Part shown: positions 46,715 through 57,783 of the stretch, one piece after another
How the letters are laid out: each line of letters opens with the position of its first letter
Numbering within the stretch: the first letter of the stretch is position 1
Source: Afipia sp. 1NLS2
GTDB lineage: Bacteria; Pseudomonadota; Alphaproteobacteria; Rhizobiales; Xanthobacteraceae
Assembly: GCF_000178995.1 (NCBI RefSeq)
Contig: NZ_ADVZ01000002.1
Coordinates: 124,001 to 188,000 of the forward strand
Length of the DNA: 64,000 nt
Direction: 5' to 3'
Position numbers and translations under genes: made by a program
Notes under the pieces: model-generated
Seen by the model: only the letters and a program-made list of their open reading frames with translations
Told to the model about the DNA's origin: nothing
Database searches by the model: none

Positions 46715-47356
46715 TCAGACCTGTTCAATCACGATGCTGTTGATCTCATTGGCGACGTCGTCGAAACGGTCCGCCACTTTCTCGAGATGGTCGTAGATTT
46801 CGGCCCCGACGATGTAGTCCATGGCATTGCCGCTGCGGTGCTTGAGGAACAGTTTCTTCAAACCGAGATCGTGCAGGTCGTCCACCTTGCCTTCAAGCCG
46901 CGTCAGTTCTTCCGTGATGGAGGAGAGCGTGGCGACGTTGGCGCCGATCGATTGCAGGAGAGGCAGGGCGCGGACCACGAGCTCGGCGCAGTGCTGGATG
47001 ATGGCGCCCATCTCCTGCATCGGCTGGTCGAACTCCTTGACCTCGAACAGCCGGACCGTTTTGGCCGTCTGCTGCATCTGGTCGATGGCGTCATCCATCG
47101 CGGCGATAAGGTTCTTGATATCGCCGCGGTCGAAGGGCGTGATGAAAGAGCGCCGGATCGCCATCATCACTTCGCGGGTGATGTTGTCGGCCTCGTTCTC
47201 ATACTGGCTGATCTTGTCGCAGTAGAATTCGATTTCGGCCCCGCCCCGGAGCATGCCCTGGAGGGCTTCCGCCCCGTCGACGAGTGTTCGGGAATGTCTG
47301 GCAAATAGCTCAAAGAACGAATGTTCCTTTGGCATCAATGCCTTGAACCAGCGCAT
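46715..47356 (-). CDS. DUF47 family PhoU-like protein
   Basis: A 213-residue, all-helical protein (MPKEHSFFELFARHSRTLVD, DRGDIKNLIAAMDDAIDQMQ, AEIYDHLEKVADRFDDVANE) of the DUF47/PhoU-like family, commonly encoded just before pit and thought to modulate phosphate transport. First gene of the DUF47-pit-mgtC unit. Divergent from mrp with 253 bases between. Confidence 0.92.
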   Translation of the reverse strand: MRWFKALMPKEHSFFELFARHSRTLVDGAEALQGMLRGGAEIEFYCDKISQYENEADNITREVMMAIRRSFITPFDRGDIKNLIAAMDDAIDQMQQTAKTVRLFEVKEFDQPMQEMGAIIQHCAELVVRALPLLQSIGANVATLSSITEELTRLEGKVDDLHDLGLKKLFLKHRSGNAMDYIVGAEIYDHLEKVADRFDDVANEINSIVIEQV

Positions 47357-47609
47357 AAACGTGCCCCCGCTACAGATTGCGTGAACCTTTTATGTCATTT
47401 TCGCCATTTGGCGCAGAATTTTCCGCGTCAAAAATCTTCATCCACCGCTTTAAGGAGGATCAATCTTGCCCCGATTTGACTGAAAAAATGTCGCCGGGCC
47501 AGCGGTGGTACCGCCGGAGGCGGAGTGGTAAGACCGTCTCGGTCGCGGGAGGCGGAAGGCCCCGCTATTTGGGGAAAAGTCCCTGCGATCAGGCTGTCAG
47601 GAGACCGAT

Positions 47610-48719
47610 GTGAGTGTGACCAAAGACGACGTTTTAAACAGTTTGGCCAAGATTCAGACCCCCAAGGGCGTGCCGCTCCCGGCCGCGAAGGTCCTGTCCG
47701 AGATCACGGCAACCGACGGCAAGGTTTTTTTCTCCCTGACGGTGGATGCGGCGGAAGCCCGCGCCTGGGAGGCGATCAGGGCCCAGGCGGAGGAGACAGT
47801 GCGCGCCCTTCCGGGGATCAAGACGGTGATGGTCGCGCTGACGGCCGAGCGGCGCCCGGGCTCCGGGCCAACAGGTGGCGTCAAGCCGGCGGCTGCGCAT
47901 CATCACGGCGCGGGCGGGGATTCGCCGATGGGCAAGCAGAAGGCCATTCCCGGCATCAAGACCATCATTGCGGTGGCTTCGGGCAAGGGCGGGGTCGGCA
48001 AATCGACGACGGCCCTCAATCTGGCGCTCGGTCTGCGCGACCTCGGGCTGAAAACCGGGCTGCTCGACGCCGATATTTACGGACCGTCCGTGCCGAGGCT
48101 GACGGGCGTCAAGGAGATGCCGAAGCTCACCGACGACAAGAAGATGATTCCGCTTCAGCGCTTCGGCCTGACGCTGATGTCGATCGGATTCCTGGTGGCC
48201 GAAGAAACCGCGATGATCTGGCGCGGGCCGATGATCCAGTCGGCGGTCAAGCAGATGCTGCAGGATGTCGCCTGGGGAGACCTCGACGTGCTGGTGGTCG
48301 ACATGCCGCCGGGGACAGGCGACGTCCAGCTTTCGCTCGCCCAGCAGGTGCCGCTGGCGGGCGCTGTCATCGTTTCGACGCCGCAGGATCTCGCCTTGAT
48401 CGACGCACGGCGCGGAATCACGATGTTCAAGAAGGTCGATGTTCCGACCCTCGGCATTATCGAGAATATGAGCTATTTCATGTGCCCGCACTGCAATACG
48501 CGATCCGATATTTTCGGACATGGCGGCGCGCGTCATGAGGCGGAGCGGGTCGGCGTTCCATTCCTGGGCGAAATACCGCTCGATATCGCCATTCGCGAGG
48601 GTTCGGACGAAGGCCGCCCGGTGCTGGAGACCGATCCATCCGGCAAGCATGCGGAAATCTATCGTGCCATCGCCGGAAAGATCAAAGACGCATTGCGGCT
48701 ACAAACGGCCGCCGCCTGA
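47610..48719 (+). CDS. Mrp/ApbC-type Fe-S cluster carrier P-loop ATPase
   Basis: A 369-residue protein. An N-terminal MIP18-like domain (about 1-80) and a His/Gly-rich linker precede the ATPase domain, with deviant Walker A ASGKGGVGKSTTALNLALG, DADIYGPSVPRLTG, VDMPPGTGDVQLSLAQQVP, and the cluster-binding CPHC motif in SYFMCPHCNTRS. It ferries Fe-S clusters to apoproteins in the cytoplasm. The GTG start at 47610 lies 253 bases from the divergent DUF47 gene. Confidence 0.94.
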   Translation: MSVTKDDVLNSLAKIQTPKGVPLPAAKVLSEITATDGKVFFSLTVDAAEARAWEAIRAQAEETVRALPGIKTVMVALTAERRPGSGPTGGVKPAAAHHHGAGGDSPMGKQKAIPGIKTIIAVASGKGGVGKSTTALNLALGLRDLGLKTGLLDADIYGPSVPRLTGVKEMPKLTDDKKMIPLQRFGLTLMSIGFLVAEETAMIWRGPMIQSAVKQMLQDVAWGDLDVLVVDMPPGTGDVQLSLAQQVPLAGAVIVSTPQDLALIDARRGITMFKKVDVPTLGIIENMSYFMCPHCNTRSDIFGHGGARHEAERVGVPFLGEIPLDIAIREGSDEGRPVLETDPSGKHAEIYRAIAGKIKDALRLQTAAA

Positions 48720-48860
48720 GCGGTAATATTTCGACACCTGCTGCTTATGCGACCTTGTGTTTAGCGTCGCTGCACGACTTGTCGCGTTTTGAACTTGAAA
48801 GTTCCATGCTAGACGGCAAGTTTAGCGGACTCGAAGGTCTGCCAGAGGAGGTAGAAGTAA

Positions 48861-49949
<1,089 letters not shown>

Positions 49950-49970
49950 TCGATCATCACGTGAAATCGA

Positions 49971-49999
49971 AGCCCGGCCCCGCAGGGGCCGGGCTTTTT
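49971..49999 (+). terminator. Intrinsic terminator between tandem TRAP binding-protein genes
   Basis: AGCCCGGCCCC (49971-49981) and GGGGCCGGGCT (49985-49995) form an 11-pair stem with a GCA loop, followed by a T run to 49999. Confidence 0.92.
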
Positions 50000-50115
50000 G
50001 CTGCGCAGAAGATTCTGCTGCATTGCACGAGAAGACCCTCGTGTGACGATGATAATCCTTTTTTGCCGTGCGCAATTCCGATAGACCCGGTTCCAGGCAG
50101 GATTGGGGGTATTTC

Positions 50116-51204
50116 ATGAAGCGTCGCGATTTTCTGAAAGTGTCGGCAGCCAGTGCCGCCGGCGCATCCATTGCCGCGCCGGCGATTGCCCAATCGATGC
50201 CGGTCATCAAATGGCGGATGACGTCGAGTTTCCCGAAGTCTCTCGACACGCTCTATGGCGCGGGCGTGGTGATGGCGAAGCAAGTCGCCGAAATGACCGA
50301 CAACAAATTCCAGATCGAGGTCTTCTCTGCGGGTGAAGTCGTGCCAGGCTTGCAGGCGTTCGACGCCGCTGCGAACGGCACCGTCGAGATGGGACACAGC
50401 GTCGCTTACTATTATGTCGGCAAGGACCCCACCTTTGCGGTTTTTTCCTGCGTGCCGTTCGGGCTGAACGCGCGGATGCAGAACTCCTGGTGGTACCAGG
50501 GCGGCGGCGAACAGCTCGGCAACGAGTTCTTCAAGAAGTACGGCGTGATCGCGCATCCGTGCGGCAACACCAACACCCAGATGGGTGGCTGGTTTCGCAA
50601 GGAGATCAAGACGGTTGCCGATCTGCGTGGCCTGAAAATGCGCATCGGTGGCATCGCGGGGCAGGTCATGGCGAAGCTCGGCGTCGTGCCGCAACAGCTT
50701 GCGGGCAGCGACATCTACCCGGCGCTGGAAAAAGGCACCATCGATGCGGCAGAGTGGGTCGGGCCTTACGACGACGAGAAGCTCGGCTTTCAGAAGGTGG
50801 CGCCGTTTTATTATTATCCCGGCTTTTGGGAAGGCGGGCCGATGATCCATGTCTTCACGAATCTGGCGAAGTGGAATTCGCTGCCGAAGACCTATCAGGC
50901 GATCGTCGCCAATGCGATGGCGAATGCCAACATCTATATGGCGGCGCGCTATGACGAGCAGAATCCCGCAGCTCTGAAACGCCTTGTGGCGAACGGCACG
51001 ATGCTGCGCCCCTTCAATCAGGACATCCTGCAGGCGGCCTTCAAGGCGACGAACGAGTTGTGGGCGGAAATTTCCGCCAAGAATCCGACCTTCAAGACAT
51101 CAATCGAGGCGATGCAGGCCTATCGCAACGACGAGTATCTGTGGTGGCAGGTCGCCGAACTGACGTTTGACAACTTCCAGATCCGTTCCCGCAGCCGCGG
51201 CTGA
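50116..51204 (+). CDS. TRAP transporter solute-binding protein (TakP-like), copy 2
   Basis: Also 362 residues, the same length as copy 1, and very similar along the whole chain, so a tandem duplication is clear. It has a Tat signal ([18 protein letters not shown]). Shared motifs include [33 protein letters not shown] and [15 protein letters not shown]. Differences cluster where ligands might differ: [20 protein letters not shown] against [20 protein letters not shown] in copy 1. ATG 50116 follows GGGGGT; an earlier in-frame ATG at 50068 would put 16 residues before the Tat motif. A terminator separates it from copy 1. Confidence 0.92.
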   Translation: MKRRDFLKVSAASAAGASIAAPAIAQSMPVIKWRMTSSFPKSLDTLYGAGVVMAKQVAEMTDNKFQIEVFSAGEVVPGLQAFDAAANGTVEMGHSVAYYYVGKDPTFAVFSCVPFGLNARMQNSWWYQGGGEQLGNEFFKKYGVIAHPCGNTNTQMGGWFRKEIKTVADLRGLKMRIGGIAGQVMAKLGVVPQQLAGSDIYPALEKGTIDAAEWVGPYDDEKLGFQKVAPFYYYPGFWEGGPMIHVFTNLAKWNSLPKTYQAIVANAMANANIYMAARYDEQNPAALKRLVANGTMLRPFNQDILQAAFKATNELWAEISAKNPTFKTSIEAMQAYRNDEYLWWQVAELTFDNFQIRSRSRG

Positions 51205-51225
51205 TACAGGCCTCCCGAAATGCAA

Positions 51226-51252
51226 AAAGCCCGGCTTTTGAAGCCGGGCTTT
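51226..51252. terminator. Bidirectional terminator between TRAP binding-protein and permease genes
   Basis: AAAGCCCGGCTT (51226-51237) and AAGCCGGGCTTT (51241-51252) are perfectly complementary across TTG, with A and T runs at the ends. It lies between two convergent stops. Confidence 0.9.
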
Positions 51253-51267
51253 CGTATTTGCGGAGCG

Positions 51268-53112
51268 CTATTTGATGTTGGGTATTCCAAGATCGAGTTG
51301 GGGCATCTCGATCTGAGGGATTTCGATCTTCACCTTCGATGGATCGACCGTGGACAGCGTTCCCTTGTAGTGCATCACCATCTGCGGGAACAGGATGACC
51401 AGGCAGACCATGATGACCTGGATGATGACGAAAGGCACCGAGCCCCAGTAAATCTGCGCGGTCGTGACAGGCTCCATGCGCCGTCCGCTGACACGGTCGA
51501 TGTAGGAGTCCTTCGGTGCGACGGATCGCAGGTAGAACAGCGCAAATCCGAATGGCGGATGCATGAACGATGTCTGCATGTTCACGCCGAGGATGACGCC
51601 GAACCAGATCAGGTCGATGCCCAATTTCTCCGCGACCGGGCCGAGGAGGGGAATGATGATGAAGGCCAACTCGAAGAAATCGAGGAAGAACGCGAGGACG
51701 AAGACGAAGGCGTTCACGAACAGCAGGAAGCCGACTTGGCCGCCCGGTAGCGAGACCAGAAGATGCTCGACCCAGCGGTGGCCATCCACTCCGTAGAAGG
51801 TCAGCGAGAAGACGCGCGCGCCGACCAGAATGAACATCACGAAAGCGGAGAGCTTCGCGGTCGACTCGACAGCCTGACGGGTCAGGTCGAACGAGAGCCG
51901 GCGCTTCATCAAGCCCAGGATCAGCGCGCCGGTGGCGCCCATGGCACCGCCTTCGGTCGGCGTAGCCACGCCGATGAAGATCGTGCCGAGCACGAGGAAG
52001 ACGAGGCCGAGCGGAGGAACCATGACGAACACGACCTGTTCGGCAAGGCGCGAGAGCAATTTCAGGCCCAGGAGCTTGTTGAGGACCGCGATCACGAAGG
52101 AGATCGCGACCACGAGCGACATGGTGAGAACCACGTAATCCGCACCGGCCTTGACGCTGGTAAAGCTCATCGCGATCAGGGCAAGGATTGTCGAGCCGAC
52201 AAAGGCGATGAAAAGCGAGAGGGTCATCGTGCGGACAATGCCGATGAACGGCTTGACGAAGATCGCCAGAAGAATCATGAACCAGAAGCCGTGGCGGACC
52301 TGCACATTGCTCGAAATCATATCGAACACCGGCGCGGTCCAGTCGAACAGACCGAGCTTGACTGCGAAAAGGTAGGCGGCGCCCGCTGCGGCAAGAGCGG
52401 CGACCGGCAGCACCATGCGGTGTTGCGCCGTTTCAGGATCGCGCAGCGTCTGGGCTTCCAACGGGAGGCCGGGTACGGCCTTCGGCGCGAAGATCGTCAG
52501 CAGGAAGATGTAGGACGCATAGAGGATCGACAGCACGATGCCGGGGATGAAGGCGCCTTCGTACATGTCGCCGACCGAGCGGCCGAGCTGGTCGGCCATC
52601 ACGATGAGGACGAGAGAGGGCGGGATGATTTGTGCGAGCGTGCCGGATGCGGCGATGATGCCGGTCGCGACCCGGCGGTCGTAGCCGTAGCGCAACATGA
52701 TCGGCAGCGAGATCAGGCCCATCGAGATTACTGACGCCGCGACGACGCCGGTGGTGGCGGCAAGCAGGGCGCCGACGAACACCACGGCATAGGCGATGCC
52801 GCCGCGGACACTGCCGAAAAGCTGCCCGATGGTTTCGAGCAGATCTTCGGCCATGCCGGATCGTTCGAGGATCAGCCCCATGAAGGTGAAGAACGGAATG
52901 GCGAGCAACGTTTCGTTGTTCATCACGCCGTAGACGCGCTCGGGCAGTGCTTGAAGGAAGTCCGGGCGGAACAGGCCGAGCTCGATGCCGATCAAAGCGA
53001 ACAGCAGGCCGTTCGCGGCGAGCGAGAATGCGACCGGATAGCCGAGGAGCAAAAACAGCACCAACGACGCGAACATGATCGGTGCCATGTATTCAATAAA
53101 TATCGCAGCCAT
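51268..53112 (-). CDS. TRAP transporter large permease (DctM family), enlarged form
   Basis: A 614-residue membrane protein; classic DctM proteins are about 430. Family segments are at both ends: FASLVLFLLLGYPVAFSLAA, TLLAIPFFTFMGLILERSGM, GTLAQIIPPSLVLIVMADQL early, and GVATPTEGGAMGATGALILG and MQTSFMHPPFGFALFYLRSV late. About 170 residues with several extra hydrophobic segments (about 225-390) lie between. The C-terminal tail has the repeat IEIPQIEMPQLDLGIPNI. It follows the small permease by 37 bases. The binding proteins are on the other strand, convergent. Confidence 0.9.
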   Translation of the reverse strand: MAAIFIEYMAPIMFASLVLFLLLGYPVAFSLAANGLLFALIGIELGLFRPDFLQALPERVYGVMNNETLLAIPFFTFMGLILERSGMAEDLLETIGQLFGSVRGGIAYAVVFVGALLAATTGVVAASVISMGLISLPIMLRYGYDRRVATGIIAASGTLAQIIPPSLVLIVMADQLGRSVGDMYEGAFIPGIVLSILYASYIFLLTIFAPKAVPGLPLEAQTLRDPETAQHRMVLPVAALAAAGAAYLFAVKLGLFDWTAPVFDMISSNVQVRHGFWFMILLAIFVKPFIGIVRTMTLSLFIAFVGSTILALIAMSFTSVKAGADYVVLTMSLVVAISFVIAVLNKLLGLKLLSRLAEQVVFVMVPPLGLVFLVLGTIFIGVATPTEGGAMGATGALILGLMKRRLSFDLTRQAVESTAKLSAFVMFILVGARVFSLTFYGVDGHRWVEHLLVSLPGGQVGFLLFVNAFVFVLAFFLDFFELAFIIIPLLGPVAEKLGIDLIWFGVILGVNMQTSFMHPPFGFALFYLRSVAPKDSYIDRVSGRRMEPVTTAQIYWGSVPFVIIQVIMVCLVILFPQMVMHYKGTLSTVDPSKVKIEIPQIEMPQLDLGIPNIK

Positions 53113-53149
53113 TCAGTTGCGTCCTTTGAGCGTGAATGCGCTCGCGCGC

Positions 53150-53746
53150 TTAATGGGTTTCTGAGGAAATAGCTTCGGCAAGCCGCGCCGCTTCGGCCGC
53201 AGCCTGTTCCTGAGCGGAAAGTGCCAGCTTGTTGGGATCAGGGAGCAGCCCGCGCATCACGGCAACGCGCTTGATGATTTCGGAGATCGCCTGCACCAGG
53301 AGCAGGGCGGAGGCGATTACGAGCAACGACTTGGCCGGCCATTGCGGCAAGCCGCCGGCGCTGAAGGACTGTTCGTTCTGATGATATGAGACAAGGAAGA
53401 ATGGAATCGACGTCCAGAGCAGAACGATACAGAACGGCAGCAGGAAGAAAACGTGGCCGATCAGATCGATCCAGCTTCTGACTTTGAGCGGCAGGTGATG
53501 ATTGACGATGTCGATCTTGATGTGATCGCCGTTCAGTAGCGCCCACGGAGAGCACAACAGGAAGACCACGCCGAACAGAACCCATTGCAGTTCAAGGTAG
53601 GCGTTCGACGACACGTCGAAAATTTTGCGGATCGTCGCGTTGGCGGACGAGATAATGACGGCAATGACGATCAGCCATGAAAGCCATCGTCCGATCACTG
53701 TCGTGAACGAGTCGATGCCGCGACTCAACTTGAGCAAAGTTTGCAA
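53150..53746 (-). CDS. TRAP transporter small permease (DctQ family)
   Basis: A 198-residue protein with four hydrophobic segments (LIVIAVIISSANATIRKIF, LQWVLFGVVFLLCSPWALLN, IDLIGHVFFLLPFCIVLLW, SLLVIASALLLVQAISEII). The GDHIKIDIV segment is typical of DctQ. The start is TTG 53746, supported by GGGGGAGG six bases upstream; no ATG fits. First gene of the permease pair and probably coupled to the large permease. Confidence 0.88.
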   Translation of the reverse strand: MQTLLKLSRGIDSFTTVIGRWLSWLIVIAVIISSANATIRKIFDVSSNAYLELQWVLFGVVFLLCSPWALLNGDHIKIDIVNHHLPLKVRSWIDLIGHVFFLLPFCIVLLWTSIPFFLVSYHQNEQSFSAGGLPQWPAKSLLVIASALLLVQAISEIIKRVAVMRGLLPDPNKLALSAQEQAAAEAARLAEAISSETH

Positions 53747-53912
53747 TTAAGCCTCCCCCACCGTGCAGACGCCCCGGCATTTTAGCTGGATTGTCTGCCG
53801 TCCGTCGAACGCTTCAAGCTGTCCGGGATAAATTCGGGCGGACAAAATCAGCGCCCAAAGCTGCCGTCAATTGGAAGTTTGGAGGTGCCGGAGAATAATG
53901 GGATGTGGCATA

Positions 53913-54944
53913 TCAACCACCAGTCACGCTCATATGGCGGCTGACGCTCGGGCCGTTATGGCGGCGGTCGATCACGAAATCATGGCCCTTGGGCTTCAAC
54001 CCTATCGCACGATCTATCGTAGCGCTCAGCAGGGTATCGTCGGATGACGCACGCAGCGGCTTGCGCAGGTCGGAAGCATCCTCCTGGCCGAGGCAGGTAT
54101 GCAATGTTCCCGTGCAGGTGATGCGGACGCGGTTGCAGGATTCGCAGAAATTATGCGTCAGCGGGGTGATGAAGCCGAGCTTGCCGCCGGTCTCGCCGAC
54201 ATGGACGTAGCGGGCAGGGCCGCCGGAACTCTCGGACAGGTCGGTCAATGTGAATTGGGTCGCAAGACGTGAGCGCACCATCGACAGCGGCACATACTGG
54301 TCAAGACGGCCGCCGCTGATGTCGCCCATCGGCATGACTTCGATCAGCGTCATGTCCATGCCTTCGCCATGCGCCCAGCGCATCAGGGACGGGATCTCGT
54401 CCTCGTTCATGTTCTTGAGGGCGACGGCGTTGATCTTCACCCGCAGGCCGGCGCGTTGTGCGGCCTTGATTCCGGCAAGCACCTTGTCGATGTCGCCCCA
54501 GCGGGTAATGGCGCGGAACTTGTCGCGGTCGAGCGTGTCGAGCGACACGTTGATCCTGCGTACGCCGCAATCGGCGAGCTCTGCTGCATATTTCTCAAGC
54601 TGCGAGCCATTGCTGGTGAGCGTGAGTTCGTTCAGCGCTCCGCTCTGCAAATGGCGCGAGAGCGAGCGGAACAGCGACATCACGTTGCGGCGGACCAGTG
54701 GTTCGCCACCGGTCAGGCGCAGCTTACGGACGCCCTTGGCGATGAAGGCGGAACACAGCCGGTCGAGTTCTTCCAGCGTGAGAAGATCGCTGCGGGGCAG
54801 GAAGGTCATGTCCTCGGACATGCAGTAGAAGCAGCGCAGGTCGCAGCGGTCGGTCACCGAGACGCGCAGGTAGCTGATCGTCCGTCCGAACGGATCAATC
54901 ATTGGAGTGGTTTTGGCCGTTGTATCCAGAGGAGCGTCCATCAT
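53913..54944 (-). CDS. moaA: GTP 3',8-cyclase, molybdenum cofactor biosynthesis
   Basis: Radical SAM enzyme performing the first step of molybdopterin synthesis with MoaC. About 343 residues. The N-terminal 4Fe-4S motif is [16 protein letters not shown], the second cluster is near the end in [20 protein letters not shown], and [23 protein letters not shown] and [10 protein letters not shown] lie between. Adjacent ATGs at 54944 and 54941 are both possible starts; the open frame continues to 55007 without family similarity. The C-terminal GG required for function is present (VTGG end). Confidence 0.95.
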   Translation of the reverse strand: MMDAPLDTTAKTTPMIDPFGRTISYLRVSVTDRCDLRCFYCMSEDMTFLPRSDLLTLEELDRLCSAFIAKGVRKLRLTGGEPLVRRNVMSLFRSLSRHLQSGALNELTLTSNGSQLEKYAAELADCGVRRINVSLDTLDRDKFRAITRWGDIDKVLAGIKAAQRAGLRVKINAVALKNMNEDEIPSLMRWAHGEGMDMTLIEVMPMGDISGGRLDQYVPLSMVRSRLATQFTLTDLSESSGGPARYVHVGETGGKLGFITPLTHNFCESCNRVRITCTGTLHTCLGQEDASDLRKPLRASSDDTLLSATIDRAIGLKPKGHDFVIDRRHNGPSVSRHMSVTGG

Positions 54945-55059
54945 GTTCCGCCAGCAGAGGTTGCCCGTTCGCACGGTCGGGCAACCTGCTTTATTTAGGC
55001 GCTGCAAGGGTCTGGTACAATCGGCGATCCGACGCAGGGGCCCTTTTAGACCAGACGGT

Positions 55060-55503
55060 TCAGCGGACCGGAGGGAACGGCGACAGGCCGGGCGGCGGCG
55101 GTGAAGCGGTTGCGGCAGGCGCGGGCTGGGCTGCAGGAGCAGCCGCCTTGGGCTTCGGATGCGGCTTGCGTTTCGGTTTCTTGGGCGGCGTGGCGGGCTG
55201 GAGTTCGGCGACCACCGGGTTCGGATCGAGGATCGGATCAGCGCCAGACTGCTTGACGACCGTGACCTCCATGGTCGCGGGCTGATATTTCGCCAGCGCG
55301 TAGGTCACCGTGAAGTTCTCACCGGCCGGGACCTGCACAGAGCAGGGCGTTTTACATCCTGGCCCGACGGACGTTGTCGCGTCGGCCCCCGGAGGCGTGG
55401 AATCCAGTTGCAGGGTCACCTGCGGCGGCGTGGATTTGAAGAAATCCGTGGACGAGCAGCCTGCAAGGCTGAGCCCTGCCGCAACGATCAGAACGACACG
55501 CAT
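55060..55503 (-). CDS. Lipoprotein with PEGA-like domain
   Basis: A 147-residue protein. The signal [18 protein letters not shown] ends in a lipobox (LAGC), so it is probably lipid-anchored. Residues of about 30-85 ([34 protein letters not shown]) resemble a PEGA domain. The tail is rich in Pro/Ala/Lys, like a cell-wall-spanning linker. ATG 55503 is chosen for the lipoprotein signal; the frame is open 33 codons further up. Function unknown. Confidence 0.78.
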   Translation of the reverse strand: MRVVLIVAAGLSLAGCSSTDFFKSTPPQVTLQLDSTPPGADATTSVGPGCKTPCSVQVPAGENFTVTYALAKYQPATMEVTVVKQSGADPILDPNPVVAELQPATPPKKPKRKPHPKPKAAAPAAQPAPAATASPPPPGLSPFPPVR

Positions 55504-55673
55504 GGATACATCCGTCTTTTTTGATGTGGTTGGCACACGATCCCCACGGCCAAGCACACGATCCCCATACCCAAGCATACGGGTCGCGGCATATGAGCGC
55601 AACCGGACGACACTGCATCTTAAGAGACGCGGTTAATGCGGTGTCTTAAGACGCAACATAAAATTGATCCATA

Positions 55674-56357
55674 TCAATTGCTTGCGGCAACAAGCATGTT
55701 CGCCACCGTAGCGGGAAGGTCGCGCATATGGGAGATCAGCCGGTCGGGATCGAGATCCTTCACCGCGATCGGCGTGTAGCCGAAATCGACGGCGATGACG
55801 GGAACGCCCGCCCGTTTGGCAACCCCGATGTCGGCCCCGGAATCGCCAACCATGATCGCAGCCGCAGGCGTTCCACCTGCACGGGCGATGGTCTGGCGCA
55901 GGATGGCGGGGTCGGGTTTCTGGACGCCGAAGGTATCCGCGCCGCAGATCGCGGCGAACCGCGCGCTCATCTTCAGGTTGTTCAGCAGCCGGTTGGAGAG
56001 CCACTCGAGCTTGTTGGTGCAGACGGCGAGCCGGTGCCCCTGGCTTGCGAGTTCGTCGAGGGCGGCTTCGGTGCCTTCAAACGGGCGCGTGTTGTCGGAG
56101 ATGTGGTCGGCGTAGAACGCGATGAAATCGTCGGTCAATTTCGCGACGTAATCCGGTGTGCAGACGCGGCCCTCGGCCTCCAGCCCCCGCTCGATCATGG
56201 CGCGCGCGCCGGCGCCGATCATTTTTCGTGCAGGTGCAAGCGGGACGGCCGGGAGGCCTTCGCGCTCCAGCACGAAGTTCAGTGCATTGACGAGGTCCGG
56301 CGCACTGTCCACCAGCGTGCCGTCGAGGTCGAAAACGATAAGGGGAAGATTGCTCAT
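55674..56357 (-). CDS. gph: Phosphoglycolate phosphatase (HAD family)
   Basis: Hydrolyses 2-phosphoglycolate to glycolate. A 227-residue HAD protein with the nucleophile motif IVFDLDGTLVDSAPDLVNAL, cap-domain residues between about 15 and 85, the Thr in AVCTNKLEWL, the Lys in GVQKPDPAILRQ and the acidic motif IMVGDSGADIG. The glycolate made could supply glyoxylate to the gcl route, although gph is a general repair function. Divergent from rpiA with 137 bases between. Confidence 0.9.
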   Translation of the reverse strand: MSNLPLIVFDLDGTLVDSAPDLVNALNFVLEREGLPAVPLAPARKMIGAGARAMIERGLEAEGRVCTPDYVAKLTDDFIAFYADHISDNTRPFEGTEAALDELASQGHRLAVCTNKLEWLSNRLLNNLKMSARFAAICGADTFGVQKPDPAILRQTIARAGGTPAAAIMVGDSGADIGVAKRAGVPVIAVDFGYTPIAVKDLDPDRLISHMRDLPATVANMLVAASN

Positions 56358-56494
56358 GATTGTTCGCTACCGCGCGTCTGGCGCGAGCGCAAGGGGCAGG
56401 AAAAATCAGCGGATTTCAGGGGTGGTGACCCTGTTCCTCGGGCCAAATCGAGGGTAGAAAGCCGCGCCGTCCGGGTGATGAGGGTACTGGCGCA

Positions 56495-57205
56495 ATGTCG
56501 AAGGAAGAGCTGAAACGGGCCGCGGCCGCGCGGGCCCTGGAGTATGTCGAAAACGGCATGCAACTCGGCCTTGGCACCGGCTCGACGGCGAAGCATTTCG
56601 TGGAATTGCTGGGCGAGCGCGTGCGCGGCGGCCTCCGCGTGATCGGGGTGCCGACCTCCGAGGCGACGCGGGCCGATGCCGAACGCTGCGGCGTTCCGCT
56701 GACGACGCTGGACGAGATCGATCGTCTTGACCTGACCGTGGATGGCGCCGACGAAATCGACCCCTCGCTCAATCTCATCAAGGGTGGTGGCGGCGCGCTT
56801 TTGCGCGAGAAGATCGTCGCGGCGGCCTCGGCGCGGATGGTCGTGATTTCCGATGACAGCAAATGGGTGGACACCCTCGGGCGGTTTCCGCTGCCGGTGG
56901 AAGTCATCCCGTTCGGTCTCGGGGCGACACGTCATGCGCTGGCTGCGGCTTTCGCGCAGGCCGGTGTCGCAGGCGAAATAAGCCTTCGGCAGGGCAAGGA
57001 TGGCCATGCTTTTGTCACCGATGGCGGCCACTGGATCGTGGACGCTCATCTGGGACGTATCCCGGACCCGCCGCGGCTTGCTGCGCTTCTCAGCGCTATT
57101 CCCGGCGTCGTGGAGCATGGATTGTTCATCGGCCTTGCGAAAACGGCCATTCTGGCCGGATCGCAGGGACTTCGTATCGTTGATCGGCCGGCAGGCCGGG
57201 TTTGA
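56495..57205 (+). CDS. rpiA: Ribose-5-phosphate isomerase A
   Basis: Interconverts ribose 5-phosphate and ribulose 5-phosphate. A 236-residue protein with [51 protein letters not shown], and EVIPFGL, all family hallmarks including the catalytic Glu/Lys pair. GGTACT precedes ATG 56495, a weak ribosome site. The DUF2059 gene follows after 10 bases, so cotranscription is likely. Confidence 0.95.
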   Translation: MSKEELKRAAAARALEYVENGMQLGLGTGSTAKHFVELLGERVRGGLRVIGVPTSEATRADAERCGVPLTTLDEIDRLDLTVDGADEIDPSLNLIKGGGGALLREKIVAAASARMVVISDDSKWVDTLGRFPLPVEVIPFGLGATRHALAAAFAQAGVAGEISLRQGKDGHAFVTDGGHWIVDAHLGRIPDPPRLAALLSAIPGVVEHGLFIGLAKTAILAGSQGLRIVDRPAGRV

Positions 57206-57215
57206 GGAGCTTGAA

Positions 57216-57719
57216 ATGAAGAAGACGATTTACGCCCTTCTGGCGGCTGGCTTTGTCGGCGTGATGGCAGGCCCGGCTTTCGCGCAGTCGAACCCCAACC
57301 CGTCACCGGCGGCGATTGCGACCGCCAAGGATATCCTCCACGACAAGCACATCGAGGAACTCTACAAGGAAGCGGTGCCGAGCCTCGTCGAGCGCGCCAA
57401 GGGGACGCTCGTGTCGAGCAACCTCAACTACCAGAAGGATCTCAACGAGCTCGCGCCCAAGGTGGCGAAGGACCTCGCCGGTGGTGAGAAGGAGATAGGC
57501 GAGGAGATCGCAAAGATCTATGCCTCGCGCTTCTCCGAGCAGGAGCTGAAGGACATCGCCGCCTGGTACAAGTCGCCGCTCGGCAAGAAGGTGATCGAGC
57601 AGGAGCCGCAGATCTTCGCAGCCTCGCGCGGCTTCATGGATCAGTGGGCGCAGACCTTCTCCCAGAAGATCATCGACAAGTTCCGCGCCGAGATGAAGGC
57701 GCGCGGCAAGGCCATCTGA
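57216..57719 (+). CDS. Exported DUF2059 protein
   Basis: A 167-residue protein with a signal peptide (about 1-23, ending AFAQ). The DUF2059 core follows (about 60-155: EEIAKIYASRFSEQELKDIA and AWYKSPLGKKVIEQEP). GAGGAG at 57204-57209 precedes ATG 57216. It is placed between rpiA and glutathione reductase, as is common in this group. Function not established. Confidence 0.9.
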   Translation: MKKTIYALLAAGFVGVMAGPAFAQSNPNPSPAAIATAKDILHDKHIEELYKEAVPSLVERAKGTLVSSNLNYQKDLNELAPKVAKDLAGGEKEIGEEIAKIYASRFSEQELKDIAAWYKSPLGKKVIEQEPQIFAASRGFMDQWAQTFSQKIIDKFRAEMKARGKAI

Positions 57720-57783
57720 CACCGGCATATCGGTCATTTGCGGCATGCCCGCGAATGACTGGTTTCGGGCGCGCGGGCAGTAC

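Noticed and set aside
47357-47609. Spacer between DUF47 gene and mrp considered for a riboswitch
   Set aside because: Divergent genes, no recognisable conserved RNA motif; only ordinary promoter space seen.
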